NCBI GenBank assembly: GCA_012103375.1
Contig: WLWX01000001.1
Coordinates: 558,001 to 622,000, forward strand
From: Paracoccaceae bacterium
GTDB lineage: Bacteria; Pseudomonadota; Alphaproteobacteria; Rhodobacterales; Rhodobacteraceae
Length of the DNA stretch: 64,000 nt
Reading direction: 5' to 3'
Position numbers and translations under genes: made by a program
Notes under the pieces: model-generated
The model's input: the letters and a program-made list of their open reading frames with translations, nothing else
Told to the model about the DNA's origin: nothing
Database searches by the model: none
Shown: positions 1-9,675 of the stretch, in pieces
How positions within the stretch are numbered: the stretch's first letter is position 1
Layout: each line of letters starts with the position of its first letter

Positions 1-429
1 CTTATCTTGGGATGCCTCGATTGCCGCATGGGTCGAATCCACGCCGCCGCTAAGGCACAGAATTCCGCCGGTGCGTGGTGTCGTCGGGTCTGGGACGATA
101 TTGGTCAGTTCAAGGTCCAGCGGATGCGACGTGGACGGAAACCGAACCGACCATAACACAGAGATCCGCGCCAGCGTGATCGCCATACCTTCGGAGACAG
201 GCAAATCAAATTGAACCGGAACACCGCGTCGAATGGCCAGGGCCGCAATTATGATGGCTGCAAAATCAAAGGTCTCGAATTCCGGAAGATCCCGATCAGC
301 CTCAAGAAAGTGGACCCTATCCCCCATCTTGAATTCGAACCTGTGCGGTTCGACCTTGGTTTCAACGATGATCCGTTTTCGATAGGGCTGTGCTGCCTTG
401 ACGGCTTGGTGTTTTAGCCAGTCGATCAT
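1..429 (-). CDS. PP-loop ATP-pyrophosphatase-like protein, 5' part only
   Basis: Reading the minus strand from an ATG at 427-429 gives 143 codons that stay open to the window edge, so only the N-terminal part is here. Near the edge the protein carries LSGGVDST, the SGGxDS signature of N-type ATP pyrophosphatases such as asparagine synthetase, QueC and related PP-loop enzymes. About 125 residues without a recognised domain precede it. The start is supported by the purine-rich GGAAAGAGG a few bases upstream, and a stop in frame limits any longer start. The gene is divergent from the exported protein at 559. The specific reaction cannot be told from this fragment. Confidence 0.6.
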   Translation of the reverse strand, partial: MIDWLKHQAVKAAQPYRKRIIVETKVEPHRFEFKMGDRVHFLEADRDLPEFETFDFAAIIIAALAIRRGVPVQFDLPVSEGMAITLARISVLWSVRFPSTSHPLDLELTNIVPDPTTPRTGGILCLSGGVDSTHAAIEASQDK

Positions 430-558
430 TGCCAGGCCTCTTTCCTGTTCTGTGCTCAGCCAGTCTATGCGAATACCACGCGCCGCAGCGTGCCGGGGTG
501 TTCCTCGGTCTCAGCAATTTTACTAAAAGATTTCAGCCAATTGTGCTATAGGATTGTC

Positions 559-1398
559 ATGCGCCCTGTCGTCCTAACGTTTCTGTTTGCCGCTGTGCTG
601 TTTGCCGGGTTTCCTGACCCTGCCAACGCTCAGGATCGCCGGCCCAGCCATTGCATCGCGCTGGCTGACGCGACGCCCGGCATCGAATTCCTGCACCGTG
701 CCAGTTTTTCCGCGCCGCTGGAACGCAACACGGTGCGCCTCAGCTATATCGCGCATTCGATGTACCTGCTGGAGACTGAGGGCGGGTTGAGTGCGGTGAC
801 CGATTACACCCGCTTCATCGGGCCAACCAGGCATGTGCCCGATGTTGTCACCATGAACCACGCCCATGACAGCCACTGGACGGCCAGCCCGGATCCGGCC
901 ATTCCGCATGTGCTGAAGGGCTGGGGCAATGGGCGCGAACCGGCGGATCATCACCTTGACCTGGGCGAGATGCTGGTCAGGAATGTCGCGACCGACATCC
1001 GCAGCCGTTATTTCGACGATGTCGAAAAATTCGGCAACTCGATCTTCGTGTTTGAAGTTGCGGGCCTGTGCATCGGCCACCTTGGCCATTTGCATCACGA
1101 ACCGGACGCACAGCAATATGCGGCCCTCGGGCGGCTGGATGTGGTGATGGCGGCGGTGGATGGCGGGATGACCGTCGACCTGCCGACGATGATCCGTATT
1201 CTTAAACGATTGCGGTCGTCCATTGTGCTGCCGATGCACTGGTTCGAAGGTGGTTCGCTAGAGTTCTTTTTGGCCGGGATGAGCGACGAATTCGACATCC
1301 AGCGCCCCGGCCAGAACTGGATCGAGGTTTCGGCACGCTCGCTGCCCTCACGCCCCACAGTGGTTGTCCTGGACCCGGAGTATCTGAGTGATAACTAG
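559..1398 (+). CDS. Exported metallo-beta-lactamase-fold hydrolase
   Basis: The protein has 279 residues. Residues 1-24 form a signal peptide (hydrophobic VVLTFLFAAVLFAG, then a cleavage-like PANA), so it should act in the periplasm. The mature part has metallo-beta-lactamase-fold features: an AHSMYLLET strand, a histidine cluster NHAHDSH at about 100-106, GHLGHLHH near 173-180 and a late MHWFEGG histidine. This resembles the UlaG/YcbX-like beta-lactamase superfamily 3 type, but the substrate is unknown. A longer reading from 490 exists; I chose 559 because it puts the signal peptide at the N-terminus. The FAD oxidase begins immediately downstream and the two may be co-transcribed. Confidence 0.72.
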   Translation: MRPVVLTFLFAAVLFAGFPDPANAQDRRPSHCIALADATPGIEFLHRASFSAPLERNTVRLSYIAHSMYLLETEGGLSAVTDYTRFIGPTRHVPDVVTMNHAHDSHWTASPDPAIPHVLKGWGNGREPADHHLDLGEMLVRNVATDIRSRYFDDVEKFGNSIFVFEVAGLCIGHLGHLHHEPDAQQYAALGRLDVVMAAVDGGMTVDLPTMIRILKRLRSSIVLPMHWFEGGSLEFFLAGMSDEFDIQRPGQNWIEVSARSLPSRPTVVVLDPEYLSDN

Positions 1399-1402
1399 GG
1401 GT

Positions 1403-2821
1403 ATGAACGCCCCTTTGTACCCTGTCGATGACACGTTGATTGCCGCACTGCGCAAGGCCCTGCCAGATGGCGCGACCCGCGCGGTCCTGCCACAGGATCT
1501 GGAAGAACCGCGCGGCAAGTGGACCGGGCAGGCCGGGATCGTGGTGGCGCCAACCAATACCGATCAGGTGGCTCAGGTGATCCGCCTTGCGGCACAATCC
1601 CGCGTCGGCGTCGTACCGGTCAGCGGCGGCACCGGGCTGGTTGCGGGGCAGGTGGCCATGGACGGCCCGCCCCCCATTCTGCTGTCATTGGATCGGATGA
1701 ACGCCATTCGCGGCGTGTTCCCGTCCGAGAATGTGCTGGTCGCCGAAGGCGGCGCGATCCTTGCCGATGTACAGGCCGCCGCCGAAGCGGTCGACCGGCT
1801 GTTTCCACTGTCGCTCGCCTCGCAAGGGTCGTGCCGGATTGGTGGAAACCTGTCCACAAACGCAGGCGGCGTGCAGGTGCTGCGTTATGGCAACGCGCGC
1901 GATCTGTGCCTGGGGCTGGAGGCAGTGCTGCCCAACGGAGAAATCTGGCACGGGTTGCGACGGCTGAGGAAGGACAACGCCGGTTACGACCTGCGCAACT
2001 TGCTGATCGGGGCCGAGGGCACGCTGGGCGTCATCACCGCGGCCAGCCTGCGCCTGTTCCCGCAACCGACCCGTCTGGGAACTGCGATGCTCGTGGTGCC
2101 TGATCCGACCGCCGCGCTGGACCTTCTGGCCATGGCTGGCAGTGACATGGGGCCAGGTGTCACGGCATTCGAACTGATCGACGGTATGGGGCTGCAGTTT
2201 TTGGATGAGGCGCGCCTGACCTATCACCGCCCGTTCCCGACCACCCCGGATTGGAGTGTCCTGATCGAGGTCAGCGCCTATGGCAACGCCGATCCCGACG
2301 CCGCGCTGGAGGCCCTGTTTGCCCGCGCGGCCGAAGCGGGCCTAGTCAGTGACGGCATCATCGCGCAAACCCAAAGCCAACGCGCCGATCTGTGGCAGAT
2401 TCGCGAAACCATCCCCGAAGCCAACAAGCGGATCGGCCCCATCGCCAGCCACGATATCGCGCTGCCGCTGTCCGAAATCCCCGGTTTCATCGCAGACATG
2501 CCAACCCGACTGGCCGCGCTGGATGCGTTTCGCATCAACGCCTTCGGCCACCTTGGCGACGGCAACCTGCACTTCAACGTGTTCCCGGTGCCGGGGCGCA
2601 GCAAGGCCGACTACCCAGGTATGGGCGCACAGATTACCCGCATGATTCACGACCGGACCCACGAACTGGGCGGCAGTTTCAGCGCCGAACATGGGGTCGG
2701 GCGCGCCAAAGTCGCGGACTTGCAACGCTATGGCGACCCGGCGCGCCTGACAGCAATGCGCAGCATCAAGGCGGCGCTGGACCCAGCGGGGATCATGAAT
2801 CCGGGGGCGGTGCTGGGCTGA
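1403..2821 (+). CDS. FAD-linked oxidase of the GlcD / D-2-hydroxyglutarate dehydrogenase family
   Basis: The protein has 472 residues from ATG 1403. It has the two-domain layout of FAD_binding_4 plus FAD-oxidase_C flavoproteins, which oxidise 2-hydroxy acids such as D-lactate, glycolate or D-2-hydroxyglutarate. The FAD-binding half shows PVSGGTGL at about 72-79, then GNLSTNAGG and LIGAEGTLGVIT. The C-terminal half shows GHLGDGNLHFNV and the conserved SAEHGVGRAK near the end. An alternative GTG start at 1388 has a GGAG seven bases upstream and overlaps the preceding stop. ATG 1403 aligns better with how I recall homologues beginning. The substrate cannot be read from the sequence. Confidence 0.85.
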   Translation: MNAPLYPVDDTLIAALRKALPDGATRAVLPQDLEEPRGKWTGQAGIVVAPTNTDQVAQVIRLAAQSRVGVVPVSGGTGLVAGQVAMDGPPPILLSLDRMNAIRGVFPSENVLVAEGGAILADVQAAAEAVDRLFPLSLASQGSCRIGGNLSTNAGGVQVLRYGNARDLCLGLEAVLPNGEIWHGLRRLRKDNAGYDLRNLLIGAEGTLGVITAASLRLFPQPTRLGTAMLVVPDPTAALDLLAMAGSDMGPGVTAFELIDGMGLQFLDEARLTYHRPFPTTPDWSVLIEVSAYGNADPDAALEALFARAAEAGLVSDGIIAQTQSQRADLWQIRETIPEANKRIGPIASHDIALPLSEIPGFIADMPTRLAALDAFRINAFGHLGDGNLHFNVFPVPGRSKADYPGMGAQITRMIHDRTHELGGSFSAEHGVGRAKVADLQRYGDPARLTAMRSIKAALDPAGIMNPGAVLG

Positions 2822-2852
2822 TGGGCGCGACAGGCGTTTCCGGGGGCGAGTG

Positions 2853-3593
2853 TCACTTCTTGCGGAACGCCAGTCGGATATCGTCAATCGCATCAGTCTG
2901 TGCCGATGACAGGTCGCCTTCGACCAATTCTGCCAGAATATCCTGAAGCACATCCCACGAGGCATCGCCTTCGATCGTGTTCAGACGCCGGCCAAGCCGT
3001 GGGATCGCCGGTTTGGGACGATTGTGTTGAAAAACTCCGTTTTAGGGCCTGAACGATGATTTTTCTTTCCATGCAGCCCGATCCTAAATTTTTGGCGCGG
3101 GGGTCGGCCCAAATCGCCTACATGCGCTCACGCGCAGCCATGCGCTGTCTCGTGGTCAAAGCTTTCCGACTATTTCGCTTCATAGGTTTTCGCAAGAAAT
3201 CCGCGACGCTCTGATTTCGGAGTTTTTCAACACAATCGGACCATTGCTTTGCGTCAGAAGCCAACGGCCCAGAACTTCCATTTCTTCTGCTTCGGCTTCG
3301 TCACAACGCAGTTTTGTGCGCAGCATAAGGTGCAGGTGTTGACGCTGATCTTTTGTGGGAAGGTCGTCGAGCTCGATAAACGCTTGCGCGATCGCACAAA
3401 TTGCGATGCGCGGATCATCAATGCCTTCGACCGGATGCGCATTCATTTGCCTGCGAAAAGCCAGCTTGCGCGGAGCATTCCTGACCGTCGCAACGACATC
3501 TTGGGCGGCGTGGATCGCGTCCCTCGGGTTGTTGCGCACCCACCACCAGATCGCGCCACCGATGGCCGTAAGGATCAACAGAATAATTGGCAT
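2853..3593 (-). pseudogene. Membrane-anchored TerB-like protein, split by a MITE
   Basis: The 5' part (3593 down to about 3238) starts with an N-terminal membrane segment (PIILLILTAIGGAIWWW) followed by a helical, acidic domain (DLPTKDQRQHLHLMLRT) that looks TerB-like. The frame then runs into the 218-bp element at 3020-3237 and stops inside it. The 3' part continues as LGRRLNTIEGDASWDVLQDI and ends in FRKK at 2853. Deleting the element and one GGAC duplication joins the halves in frame (...TQSNGP-KPAIPRL...), giving 172 residues. The function of the intact protein is unknown. Unless the element is excised, only a truncated protein with 18 element-derived residues would be made. Confidence 0.8.
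3020..3237 (+). mobile_element. 218-bp MITE, copy 1
   Basis: The element starts with GATTGTGTTGAAAAACTCCG and ends with its exact reverse complement, a perfect 20-bp terminal inverted repeat. It is flanked by the 4-bp direct repeat GGAC (3016-3019 and 3238-3241). The sequence reads the same as copy 3 and as the reverse complement of copies 2 and 4. It is too short to encode a transposase, so it is a non-autonomous element that needs one in trans. It sits in the TerB-like gene. Confidence 0.93.
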
Positions 3594-3771
3594 CTCAAAT
3601 TGCTCTTGGTTTTGATTATGAATTTGTTTTCAGGCTTGGGATTCAAGCTCCACTGAGTATTAGGATGACAGGCGCGGCGCAAATCATGCGTAAAACCAAA
3701 CTGTTGTGGATGAATGCGCGGAACCTGTTCACGCAATTGATCGCTTGGCGACGGCAGCAGCCCGCAGCGCC

Positions 3772-4302
3772 TTATCCCCCCTCAAATTCGCACAAGGCAT
3801 GCACAGCCATTCCAAGCGCTTCCAGCCGCTTGCGTCCGCCCAGTTCCGGCAGGTCGATCACGAAGGCGCAGCCGGTGATGTCGCCGCCCAACCGCTCGAT
3901 CAGTTTTATCCCGGCCTCGGCCGTGCCGCCGGTGGCCAGCAGGTCATCGACCACCAGGATGCGTTCGCCGGGTTGGATGGCGTCGTCGTGAACCTCCATC
4001 ACCGCCTCGCCGTATTCCAGAGAATAGTTTTGTTCGATGGTCGCGCCCGGCAGCTTGCCCTTCTTCCTGATCGGCACGAAACCGACCGACAGCTGATGCG
4101 CGATGGCCCCGCCGAGAATGAACCCGCGCGCCTCTAGCCCCACAACCTTGTCGATATCGGTCCCCGCATAGGTATGCATCAACTGATCGATGGCAATCCG
4201 AAACCCGCGCGCATCCGCGAACAGCGTCGTGACATCGCGGAACATGATCCCTTCGTGCGGGAAATCCGGGATGGTGCGGATGTAGTCTTTGATGGATTTC
4301 AT
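3772..4302 (-). CDS. apt: Adenine phosphoribosyltransferase
   Basis: The 176-residue protein should convert adenine plus PRPP to AMP in the cytoplasm. The PRPP-binding loop is clear ([14 protein letters not shown], about 118-131), as are the N-terminal [18 protein letters not shown] and [14 protein letters not shown] motifs of Apt. ATG 4302 gives the normal family length; an upstream reading to 4353 adds residues unlike the family. It is the last gene of a minus-strand set behind mtnP and a DUF2927 gene. MtnP releases adenine from methylthioadenosine, so the two enzymes form a short salvage route. Confidence 0.95.
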   Translation of the reverse strand: MKSIKDYIRTIPDFPHEGIMFRDVTTLFADARGFRIAIDQLMHTYAGTDIDKVVGLEARGFILGGAIAHQLSVGFVPIRKKGKLPGATIEQNYSLEYGEAVMEVHDDAIQPGERILVVDDLLATGGTAEAGIKLIERLGGDITGCAFVIDLPELGGRKRLEALGMAVHALCEFEGG

Positions 4303-4359
4303 TGGGTGTCCTTTGTGATGATCTCGCCCCGATCCCGTCCCGGGCGTGCACATTGGTGT

Positions 4360-5034
4360 TCAGCGCATTGGATAATGCAGGTGAAGTGCAGCGATATCTT
4401 GGCGGCTTAGGCTCAGTCGCATGTTTGAATTCTGTGCCGCGATTGTTGCGGTTTTATAGAAGTTGCCGGTGATATCGGCCAATAGCCCGAGGCTCTGGTA
4501 TAACTCCTCAAGCACAATGGACTTATACGTATATGCCGTGTGTCCGGGTGCTATGACAATCACACCTCGATAGATCGATTTCGACGGCCCTCGCCACCAA
4601 ATACGAGAGGAAGCCGCTTCGATCTTGGTCCCGTCCATCCCACGAATGCGCGATCCGCGCAGAACGCTGTTTTGCGGAACATTCAATAGAAAGATATTAA
4701 TGTCTGCCTTTGCCGCAGGCGCCACTCGTCGCAAGACGATGTTTGATCCGGCATTGTTTATCTTTTCAATTGCTCGATTTATTGCATCATCGACAATACG
4801 CGCCTCACGCTTTGGGTAGCCGTCTTCGATACGGGCAAGCGCAACACGAACGTCGCGCTGTCGAGCCTTTGGCCAGCGCACCAATGGTTGCTGACACGCA
4901 CCTCCGGGTTTCGCCGCACAAGCCAGAGCTCGATAAAAATCCTCGTCAGGTACGTGCTGGTCCAGATGAACAACATTTTCAGCAAAAGCCATTTTCGGAA
5001 TGCATAAGAGCAGTACAAACAGAAAAACCCTCAC
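4360..5034 (-). CDS. Exported DUF2927 family protein
   Basis: The protein has 224 residues with an 18-residue signal peptide (RVFLFVLLLCIPKMAFA). The C-terminal part has the DUF2927 pattern VLEELYQSLGLLADI followed by a LHLHYP-type ending. The family has no established reaction; the EE motif of the C-terminal region hints at a metalloprotease-like fold, which is inference only. Its start overlaps the mtnP stop by four bases (ATGA), so translation is likely coupled, and apt follows after 57 bases. Why an exported protein sits inside a purine-salvage set is unexplained. Confidence 0.7.
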   Translation of the reverse strand: MRVFLFVLLLCIPKMAFAENVVHLDQHVPDEDFYRALACAAKPGGACQQPLVRWPKARQRDVRVALARIEDGYPKREARIVDDAINRAIEKINNAGSNIVLRRVAPAAKADINIFLLNVPQNSVLRGSRIRGMDGTKIEAASSRIWWRGPSKSIYRGVIVIAPGHTAYTYKSIVLEELYQSLGLLADITGNFYKTATIAAQNSNMRLSLSRQDIAALHLHYPMR

Positions 5035-5900
5035 AAAACCCGCCCCGCCACCGCGTCCAGCTTGGCCACGACCGCGGGGTCGCGCGCCTCGGGGCCCGTC
5101 AGCACGGCAAATTCCAGCGCCAGGTCGCAGCCATGCGGGCAGGGCGCACGCTCGGCCCCGAGCAGCCCCGGCAGGCGTTTGACCAACCCGCGCGCCTTGT
5201 CGGCGTTGCCCATCAGCGTGGCGATGATCTGGGTCACGTCGACCTCTCCGTGGTCGGGGTGCCAGCTGTCATAGTCGGTGATCATCGCGACGCTGGCATA
5301 GCAAAGCTCGGCCTCCCTCGCGAGTTTCGCTTCGGGCATGTTGGTCATGCCGATCACGTCCGCGCCCCAAACCTCGCGGTACATCCGGCTTTCGGCCAGG
5401 GTCGAAAATTGCGGCCCCTCCATCGCCAGATAGGTGCCGCCGTCGTGCACGGTGATGCTTTCTGCGCGGGCCGCCTCGGCGCAGGCAGCGCCAAGGCGCG
5501 GGCAGGTCGGGTGGGCGACGCTGACATGGGCGACGCAGCCGGGGCCGAAGAAGCTCTTCTCGCGCGCAAACGTCCGGTCAATGAACTGATCCACGATGAC
5601 GAAATCACCCGGCGCCATCGCATCCCGGAATGACCCGCAGGCACTGACCGAGATCACATCCGTCACCCCCAGCCGCTTTAACGCGTCGATATTGGCGCGA
5701 TAGGGAACGCTGGTCGGCGAATGCACATGCCCGCGCCCGTGACGCGGCAGAAAGGCCATGGCGACCCCGTCCAGCCGCCCGGTCAGGATCGCGTCCGACG
5801 GATCGCCCCAAGGGGTCTGAACGGATTGCCACTCGGCCCCCACCAACCCGTCGATATCGTAGACGCCACTGCCGCCGATCACCCCGATCATCGTGTCCAT
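5031..5900 (-). CDS. mtnP: S-methyl-5'-thioadenosine phosphorylase
   Basis: The 289-residue cytoplasmic enzyme cleaves methylthioadenosine with phosphate to adenine and methylthioribose-1-phosphate. Family marks are GVIGGSGVYD at the start, the phosphate loop FLPRHGRGH, SVSACGSFRD, and the substrate-pocket MTNMPEAKLAREAE followed by TDYDSWH. These fit MTAP rather than purine nucleoside phosphorylase. It leads the minus-strand set mtnP-DUF2927-apt and its stop overlaps the next start by four bases. Adenine from this reaction is the substrate of apt. Confidence 0.93.
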   Translation of the reverse strand: MDTMIGVIGGSGVYDIDGLVGAEWQSVQTPWGDPSDAILTGRLDGVAMAFLPRHGRGHVHSPTSVPYRANIDALKRLGVTDVISVSACGSFRDAMAPGDFVIVDQFIDRTFAREKSFFGPGCVAHVSVAHPTCPRLGAACAEAARAESITVHDGGTYLAMEGPQFSTLAESRMYREVWGADVIGMTNMPEAKLAREAELCYASVAMITDYDSWHPDHGEVDVTQIIATLMGNADKARGLVKRLPGLLGAERAPCPHGCDLALEFAVLTGPEARDPAVVAKLDAVAGRVL

Positions 5901-5977
5901 TCGTCAGCCCTTCCCGGCCAAATTCGCTGGGTTTATCCTTGCCCAGACCATCGGGCCGAGTCCACCCACAACCCCGG

Positions 5978-6610
5978 TCACACCGCGCCGAACAACTCCA
6001 ACAGGATGAGGCCTGCAAGCCCGCAGAACATCACTCCGAACACTGCCGAAATCACCCCTTGGGCGCGCTGAAACCACGCCAGGACCGGCGTGGTCGAAAA
6101 CACCAATGCAGTGGTTGAATTCAACGCCGCGCTCAACACCGCGTATTCCACGACGATGGCCGCCAGAACCCAGTTGGGCGCGCCGACCGGGATGAACGCC
6201 GTCAGGATCGAACCAAAGAACAGCGGTGCTTTCGGGTTCAGCAACAAAACGACAAAGCCGGTGCGAAACGCCGCCCAACCCGATGCGGTCGTGCGATCTG
6301 CCGTCAGCCTGCGACCACCGGATGCCGCATTGCGCAGTGCGCCAATCCCCAACCAAAGAAGATACACCGCCCCGGCAAGTTTCAGTGCAAGGAACGCCGA
6401 CGGCATCAGCTGAAACACAACCGCGACCCCCGCAACCGACAGAAATGTCCACAGGGTGACACCTGCCGCGATCCCCAATGCCGTCAAAACCCCCGCGCGC
6501 CGCCCGACGCTGGTAGAGGCCGCGATGATCGCCAGAAGATTCGCGCCCGGCGTCAGCCAACCTGCGATCTGGATCGCCGCCAGCGTGACAAACATGGGAA
6601 TGAAGTCCAT
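5978..6610 (-). CDS. LysE/RhtB family exporter
   Basis: The 210-residue protein is nearly all hydrophobic, with about six membrane segments. It shows the LysE/RhtB pattern: an N-terminal GWLTPGANLLAIIAAS, a GAVYLLWLGIGALR helix and the mid-protein LLLNPKAPLFFGSILTAF. These proteins export amino acids or their derivatives across the inner membrane. The substrate cannot be predicted and there is no neighbouring amino-acid regulator. The gene lies 77 bases downstream of the mtnP start, on the same strand. Confidence 0.85.
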   Translation of the reverse strand: MDFIPMFVTLAAIQIAGWLTPGANLLAIIAASTSVGRRAGVLTALGIAAGVTLWTFLSVAGVAVVFQLMPSAFLALKLAGAVYLLWLGIGALRNAASGGRRLTADRTTASGWAAFRTGFVVLLLNPKAPLFFGSILTAFIPVGAPNWVLAAIVVEYAVLSAALNSTTALVFSTTPVLAWFQRAQGVISAVFGVMFCGLAGLILLELFGAV

Positions 6611-6801
6611 GGCACCCCTCTGGATCTTCTCGGCAATGTGTCAGCCGGGTGATCTGCATCCAAGCGATATTACCGATCCATGGCCTGCGACCGGTCATGC
6701 GCGCCCTGCAAAGCTGATATTCCGCCCAGCCGTTGCCAACAGGCCACCAATGCCGCTAAACGGGCACCGACAAATTCCCCGAAATCGGATACATACCCCT
6801 C

Positions 6802-8436
6802 GTGCCCAGCATCTTTTCTGCCGTCTCTAACGGCATTTCCCTGCCCGCGTTCGACCGCCGCCATACGCATTTCACGCCGCGCCGGTTGCGGATCGAGCTT
6901 CTGGCCGGGCTGACCGTCGCCCTCGCCCTGGTGCCCGAGGCCGTGGCCTTCGCCTTTGTCGCCGGTGTGCACCCGCTGGTCGGGCTGTATGCGGCGTTCA
7001 TCGTCGGGCTGATCACGGCCGTTATTGGCGGGCGACCGGGGATGATTTCGGGCGCAACCGGCGCGTTAGCGGTGGTCATGGTGGCGCTGGTCGCCCAACA
7101 CGGGGTGGAATATCTGTTCGCCACCGTGGTTCTGATGGGACTGATCCAGATCGGCGCGGGCATTTTCCGGCTGGGCAAGTTCATTCGCATGGTGCCGCAT
7201 CCGGTGATGCTGGGCTTCGTCAATGGCCTGGCTATCGTAATTTTCCTGGCCCAGCTTGGCCAGTTTCAGGTGCCCGGAACCGCAGAACAATCAGGTCACG
7301 GGCTGGCCTCGGGGCAGTGGTTGTCGGGCTGGCCGCTGGTGACGATGCTGGCGCTGGTGGCGGCAACGATGGCGATCATCTGGATCATGCCGCGCCTGAC
7401 CAACGTGATCCCCGCACCATTGGCCGGGATCGGGATCGTGGCGCTGGCCGTTGTTGCGTTCAACATCGATGTGCCGCGCGTCGGCGACCTCGCCTCGATC
7501 CAGGGCAGCCTGCCGTCGTTCCACATCCCGACGGTGCCACTGACGCTTGAAACCTTCCTGATCATCCTGCCCTATGCGCTGATCCTATCCGCCATCGGCC
7601 TGATCGAAAGCCTTCTGACCCTCAACCTCGTCGGAGAGATCACCAATAAACGCGGCGGAGCCAGCCAGGAATGCGCGGCCCAGGGCGTCGCCAACACGGT
7701 CACCGGGTTTTTCGGCGGCATGGGCGGTTGTGCGATGATCGGTCAGTCGATGATCAACGTGAAATCCGGCGGGCGCACCCGCCTGTCGGGCATCTCGGCC
7801 GCGCTGTTCCTGCTGGTCTTCATCCTGTTTGCCGCCCCGCTGATCGAACAGATCCCGCTGGCGGCCCTTGTCGGCGTGATGTTCATGGTGTTGATCGGGA
7901 CGTTTGCCTGGAACTCGTTCAAAATCATGGCCCGCGTGCCGCGCACCGATGCGATGGTGATCGTTCTGGTGACGGTCGTGACGGTCGTGACGGTCTGGCA
8001 AGACCTCGCCATGGCGGTTGTGGTCGGGGTCATCGTCTCGGCACTTGCCTATGCCTGGCAGAATGCCACGCGCATCCACGCCCATATCGAAGACCGCGAC
8101 GACGGCAGCCGTGTCTACCGCGTGCAGGGGCCGCTGTTCTTCGGTTCCAGTGCCGGGTTCGGAGAATTGTTCACCCCCGCGAAAGACCCCGACACCGTCA
8201 TCATCGACTTCGCCGACAGCCGGGTTGCCGATCAATCCGCCCTGACCGCGATCGAAGCCGTGGCCGAGAAATACGAGGCCGCCGGAAAATCCGTGCAGTT
8301 GCGCCACCTCAGCCGCAGTTGCCACGCCCTGTTGTCACGCGCAGGACAGCTGGTGGTGGAGGAGGACGACGACCCGGATTACGAAGTTGCCGTCGACTAT
8401 GCCGTGCGCGTCGGCCAATTGGGCGGCGGCCACTGA
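6802..8436 (+). CDS. SulP family anion transporter with C-terminal STAS domain
   Basis: The protein has 544 residues. The first roughly 400 form the SulP membrane core, opening with [26 protein letters not shown] and containing [14 protein letters not shown] and a conserved [15 protein letters not shown]-type stretch. The last 110 or so form a soluble STAS domain ([20 protein letters not shown]). Members carry sulphate, bicarbonate or other anions with protons or sodium. No carbonic anhydrase or sulphur gene is adjacent to narrow the substrate. The start is GTG; no ATG lies close by in frame. Confidence 0.88.
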   Translation: MPSIFSAVSNGISLPAFDRRHTHFTPRRLRIELLAGLTVALALVPEAVAFAFVAGVHPLVGLYAAFIVGLITAVIGGRPGMISGATGALAVVMVALVAQHGVEYLFATVVLMGLIQIGAGIFRLGKFIRMVPHPVMLGFVNGLAIVIFLAQLGQFQVPGTAEQSGHGLASGQWLSGWPLVTMLALVAATMAIIWIMPRLTNVIPAPLAGIGIVALAVVAFNIDVPRVGDLASIQGSLPSFHIPTVPLTLETFLIILPYALILSAIGLIESLLTLNLVGEITNKRGGASQECAAQGVANTVTGFFGGMGGCAMIGQSMINVKSGGRTRLSGISAALFLLVFILFAAPLIEQIPLAALVGVMFMVLIGTFAWNSFKIMARVPRTDAMVIVLVTVVTVVTVWQDLAMAVVVGVIVSALAYAWQNATRIHAHIEDRDDGSRVYRVQGPLFFGSSAGFGELFTPAKDPDTVIIDFADSRVADQSALTAIEAVAEKYEAAGKSVQLRHLSRSCHALLSRAGQLVVEEDDDPDYEVAVDYAVRVGQLGGGH

Positions 8437-8495
8437 GGAATGAACATTGAAGGGGGAGCCGCTGATCAGGTCGGTGGCGCCTTCTTCGCGTGCGA

Positions 8496-9605
8496 TCACG
8501 TCAGGTCAATCTCGGCAGGCATCGGGTTCCAGTCGAAATAGGCACGCACCAGCCCGTGATCGCTGGCGCCGAACTCCTCAAAATCCTCACGATTCAAATG
8601 ATCGTTGAAAACTTCCATCTCGCGGAACGACCACTGGCGTTTGCGCGAATGGTCATAGAATTCCTCGGACACCAGAATGTGGTCCAGGCTTTCGCGTTTG
8701 TGCTTGTAAACATGGGTGTAATAAACGTGCCGCATGGATCGGTACTGCTGCAAGCGTTCAACCGAATACAGCCCCTTGTCCGAGGTTAGCCCGGCCCGGC
8801 TTTTCTGGATCACGCGATAAGTCGGTTGATCCGAAATCAGCTCGTTCGTGACCGACAACGTGTCATCGTTCAGGTCGCCCAGAACAACAGTGGGCGAAAT
8901 CGCGGCGTCATCCTCTTGCTTCATCACGCCGTCCAGCATCGCGCGCAGCGCCCCTGCCTCCATCACCCGGCGAATATGGCTGACGGTGCTTTTGGTCAGA
9001 TTGGCGTAGGTCTGTAACGCGACAGGGCGAGGTTGTGCGAATGACAGCCGCGCAGGGCCTTTCGACTTCAGGTGACACACATAGACCGAAACGCCCGGCG
9101 GCGTCGGGCGCGCGCCCTCTGATTGGATCACCGCATGCAGGATCGGGCGCGAGAAATGGTTAATCGTGACGGTAATCTCTTCTTCCGCACCGTCGGTTTC
9201 ACGCAGCCCATCGAAGGTGAAATCGACAGGAAAATCCGCAATCCAATCCGCCCCAGGTGCCACCTGGCTGTTGCCATTGCGATCCTTGCGCACCGCCAGC
9301 GCCACCTGCGGGCGCCCGATCCCGGGCGCGTCACGCGCGATCAGATCGTAATCGTCAAACAGGTCCGCGGCGCGAAACGCATCCTCCAACGCACTGGCCG
9401 ACCACAGTTCCTGAAACCCGATAACCTCGGCATCCAGCAGCACCAGCTGCGCCGCGATCCAGCCGACCTTGCGGGCGTATTCGGCGCGGCCTTCGGCAGA
9501 ATCCTCGATCGGCGGAGAGTTGGAATAGGTCAGCCCGCCGGGCACCTGAAGGTTCAGCAGGTTGAACGTCGCAAAGCTGAGGTCGCGCATGTTGGTCTGG
9601 GCCAT
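8496..9605 (-). CDS. Endonuclease/exonuclease/phosphatase family protein
   Basis: The 369-residue protein has the DNase I-like catalytic motifs in order: ATFNLLNL (about 12-19), GFQELW (about 62-67), VCHLKSKG mid-protein, LGDLNDD (metal and acid residues), SLDHILVS, and the terminal SDHGLVRAYF. These fit Mg-dependent phosphoesterases that act on DNA, phosphoinositides or sphingolipids. No signal peptide is visible, so it is probably cytoplasmic. The substrate is not predictable. It is monocistronic as far as can be seen. Confidence 0.85.
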   Translation of the reverse strand: MAQTNMRDLSFATFNLLNLQVPGGLTYSNSPPIEDSAEGRAEYARKVGWIAAQLVLLDAEVIGFQELWSASALEDAFRAADLFDDYDLIARDAPGIGRPQVALAVRKDRNGNSQVAPGADWIADFPVDFTFDGLRETDGAEEEITVTINHFSRPILHAVIQSEGARPTPPGVSVYVCHLKSKGPARLSFAQPRPVALQTYANLTKSTVSHIRRVMEAGALRAMLDGVMKQEDDAAISPTVVLGDLNDDTLSVTNELISDQPTYRVIQKSRAGLTSDKGLYSVERLQQYRSMRHVYYTHVYKHKRESLDHILVSEEFYDHSRKRQWSFREMEVFNDHLNREDFEEFGASDHGLVRAYFDWNPMPAEIDLT

Positions 9606-9675
9606 GATAAAGTCCTTTCGCTGTCAAATACCTGCGAAAGTCTAGCACAGCCGCGCGATTTGTCGCGCCCTTGCT

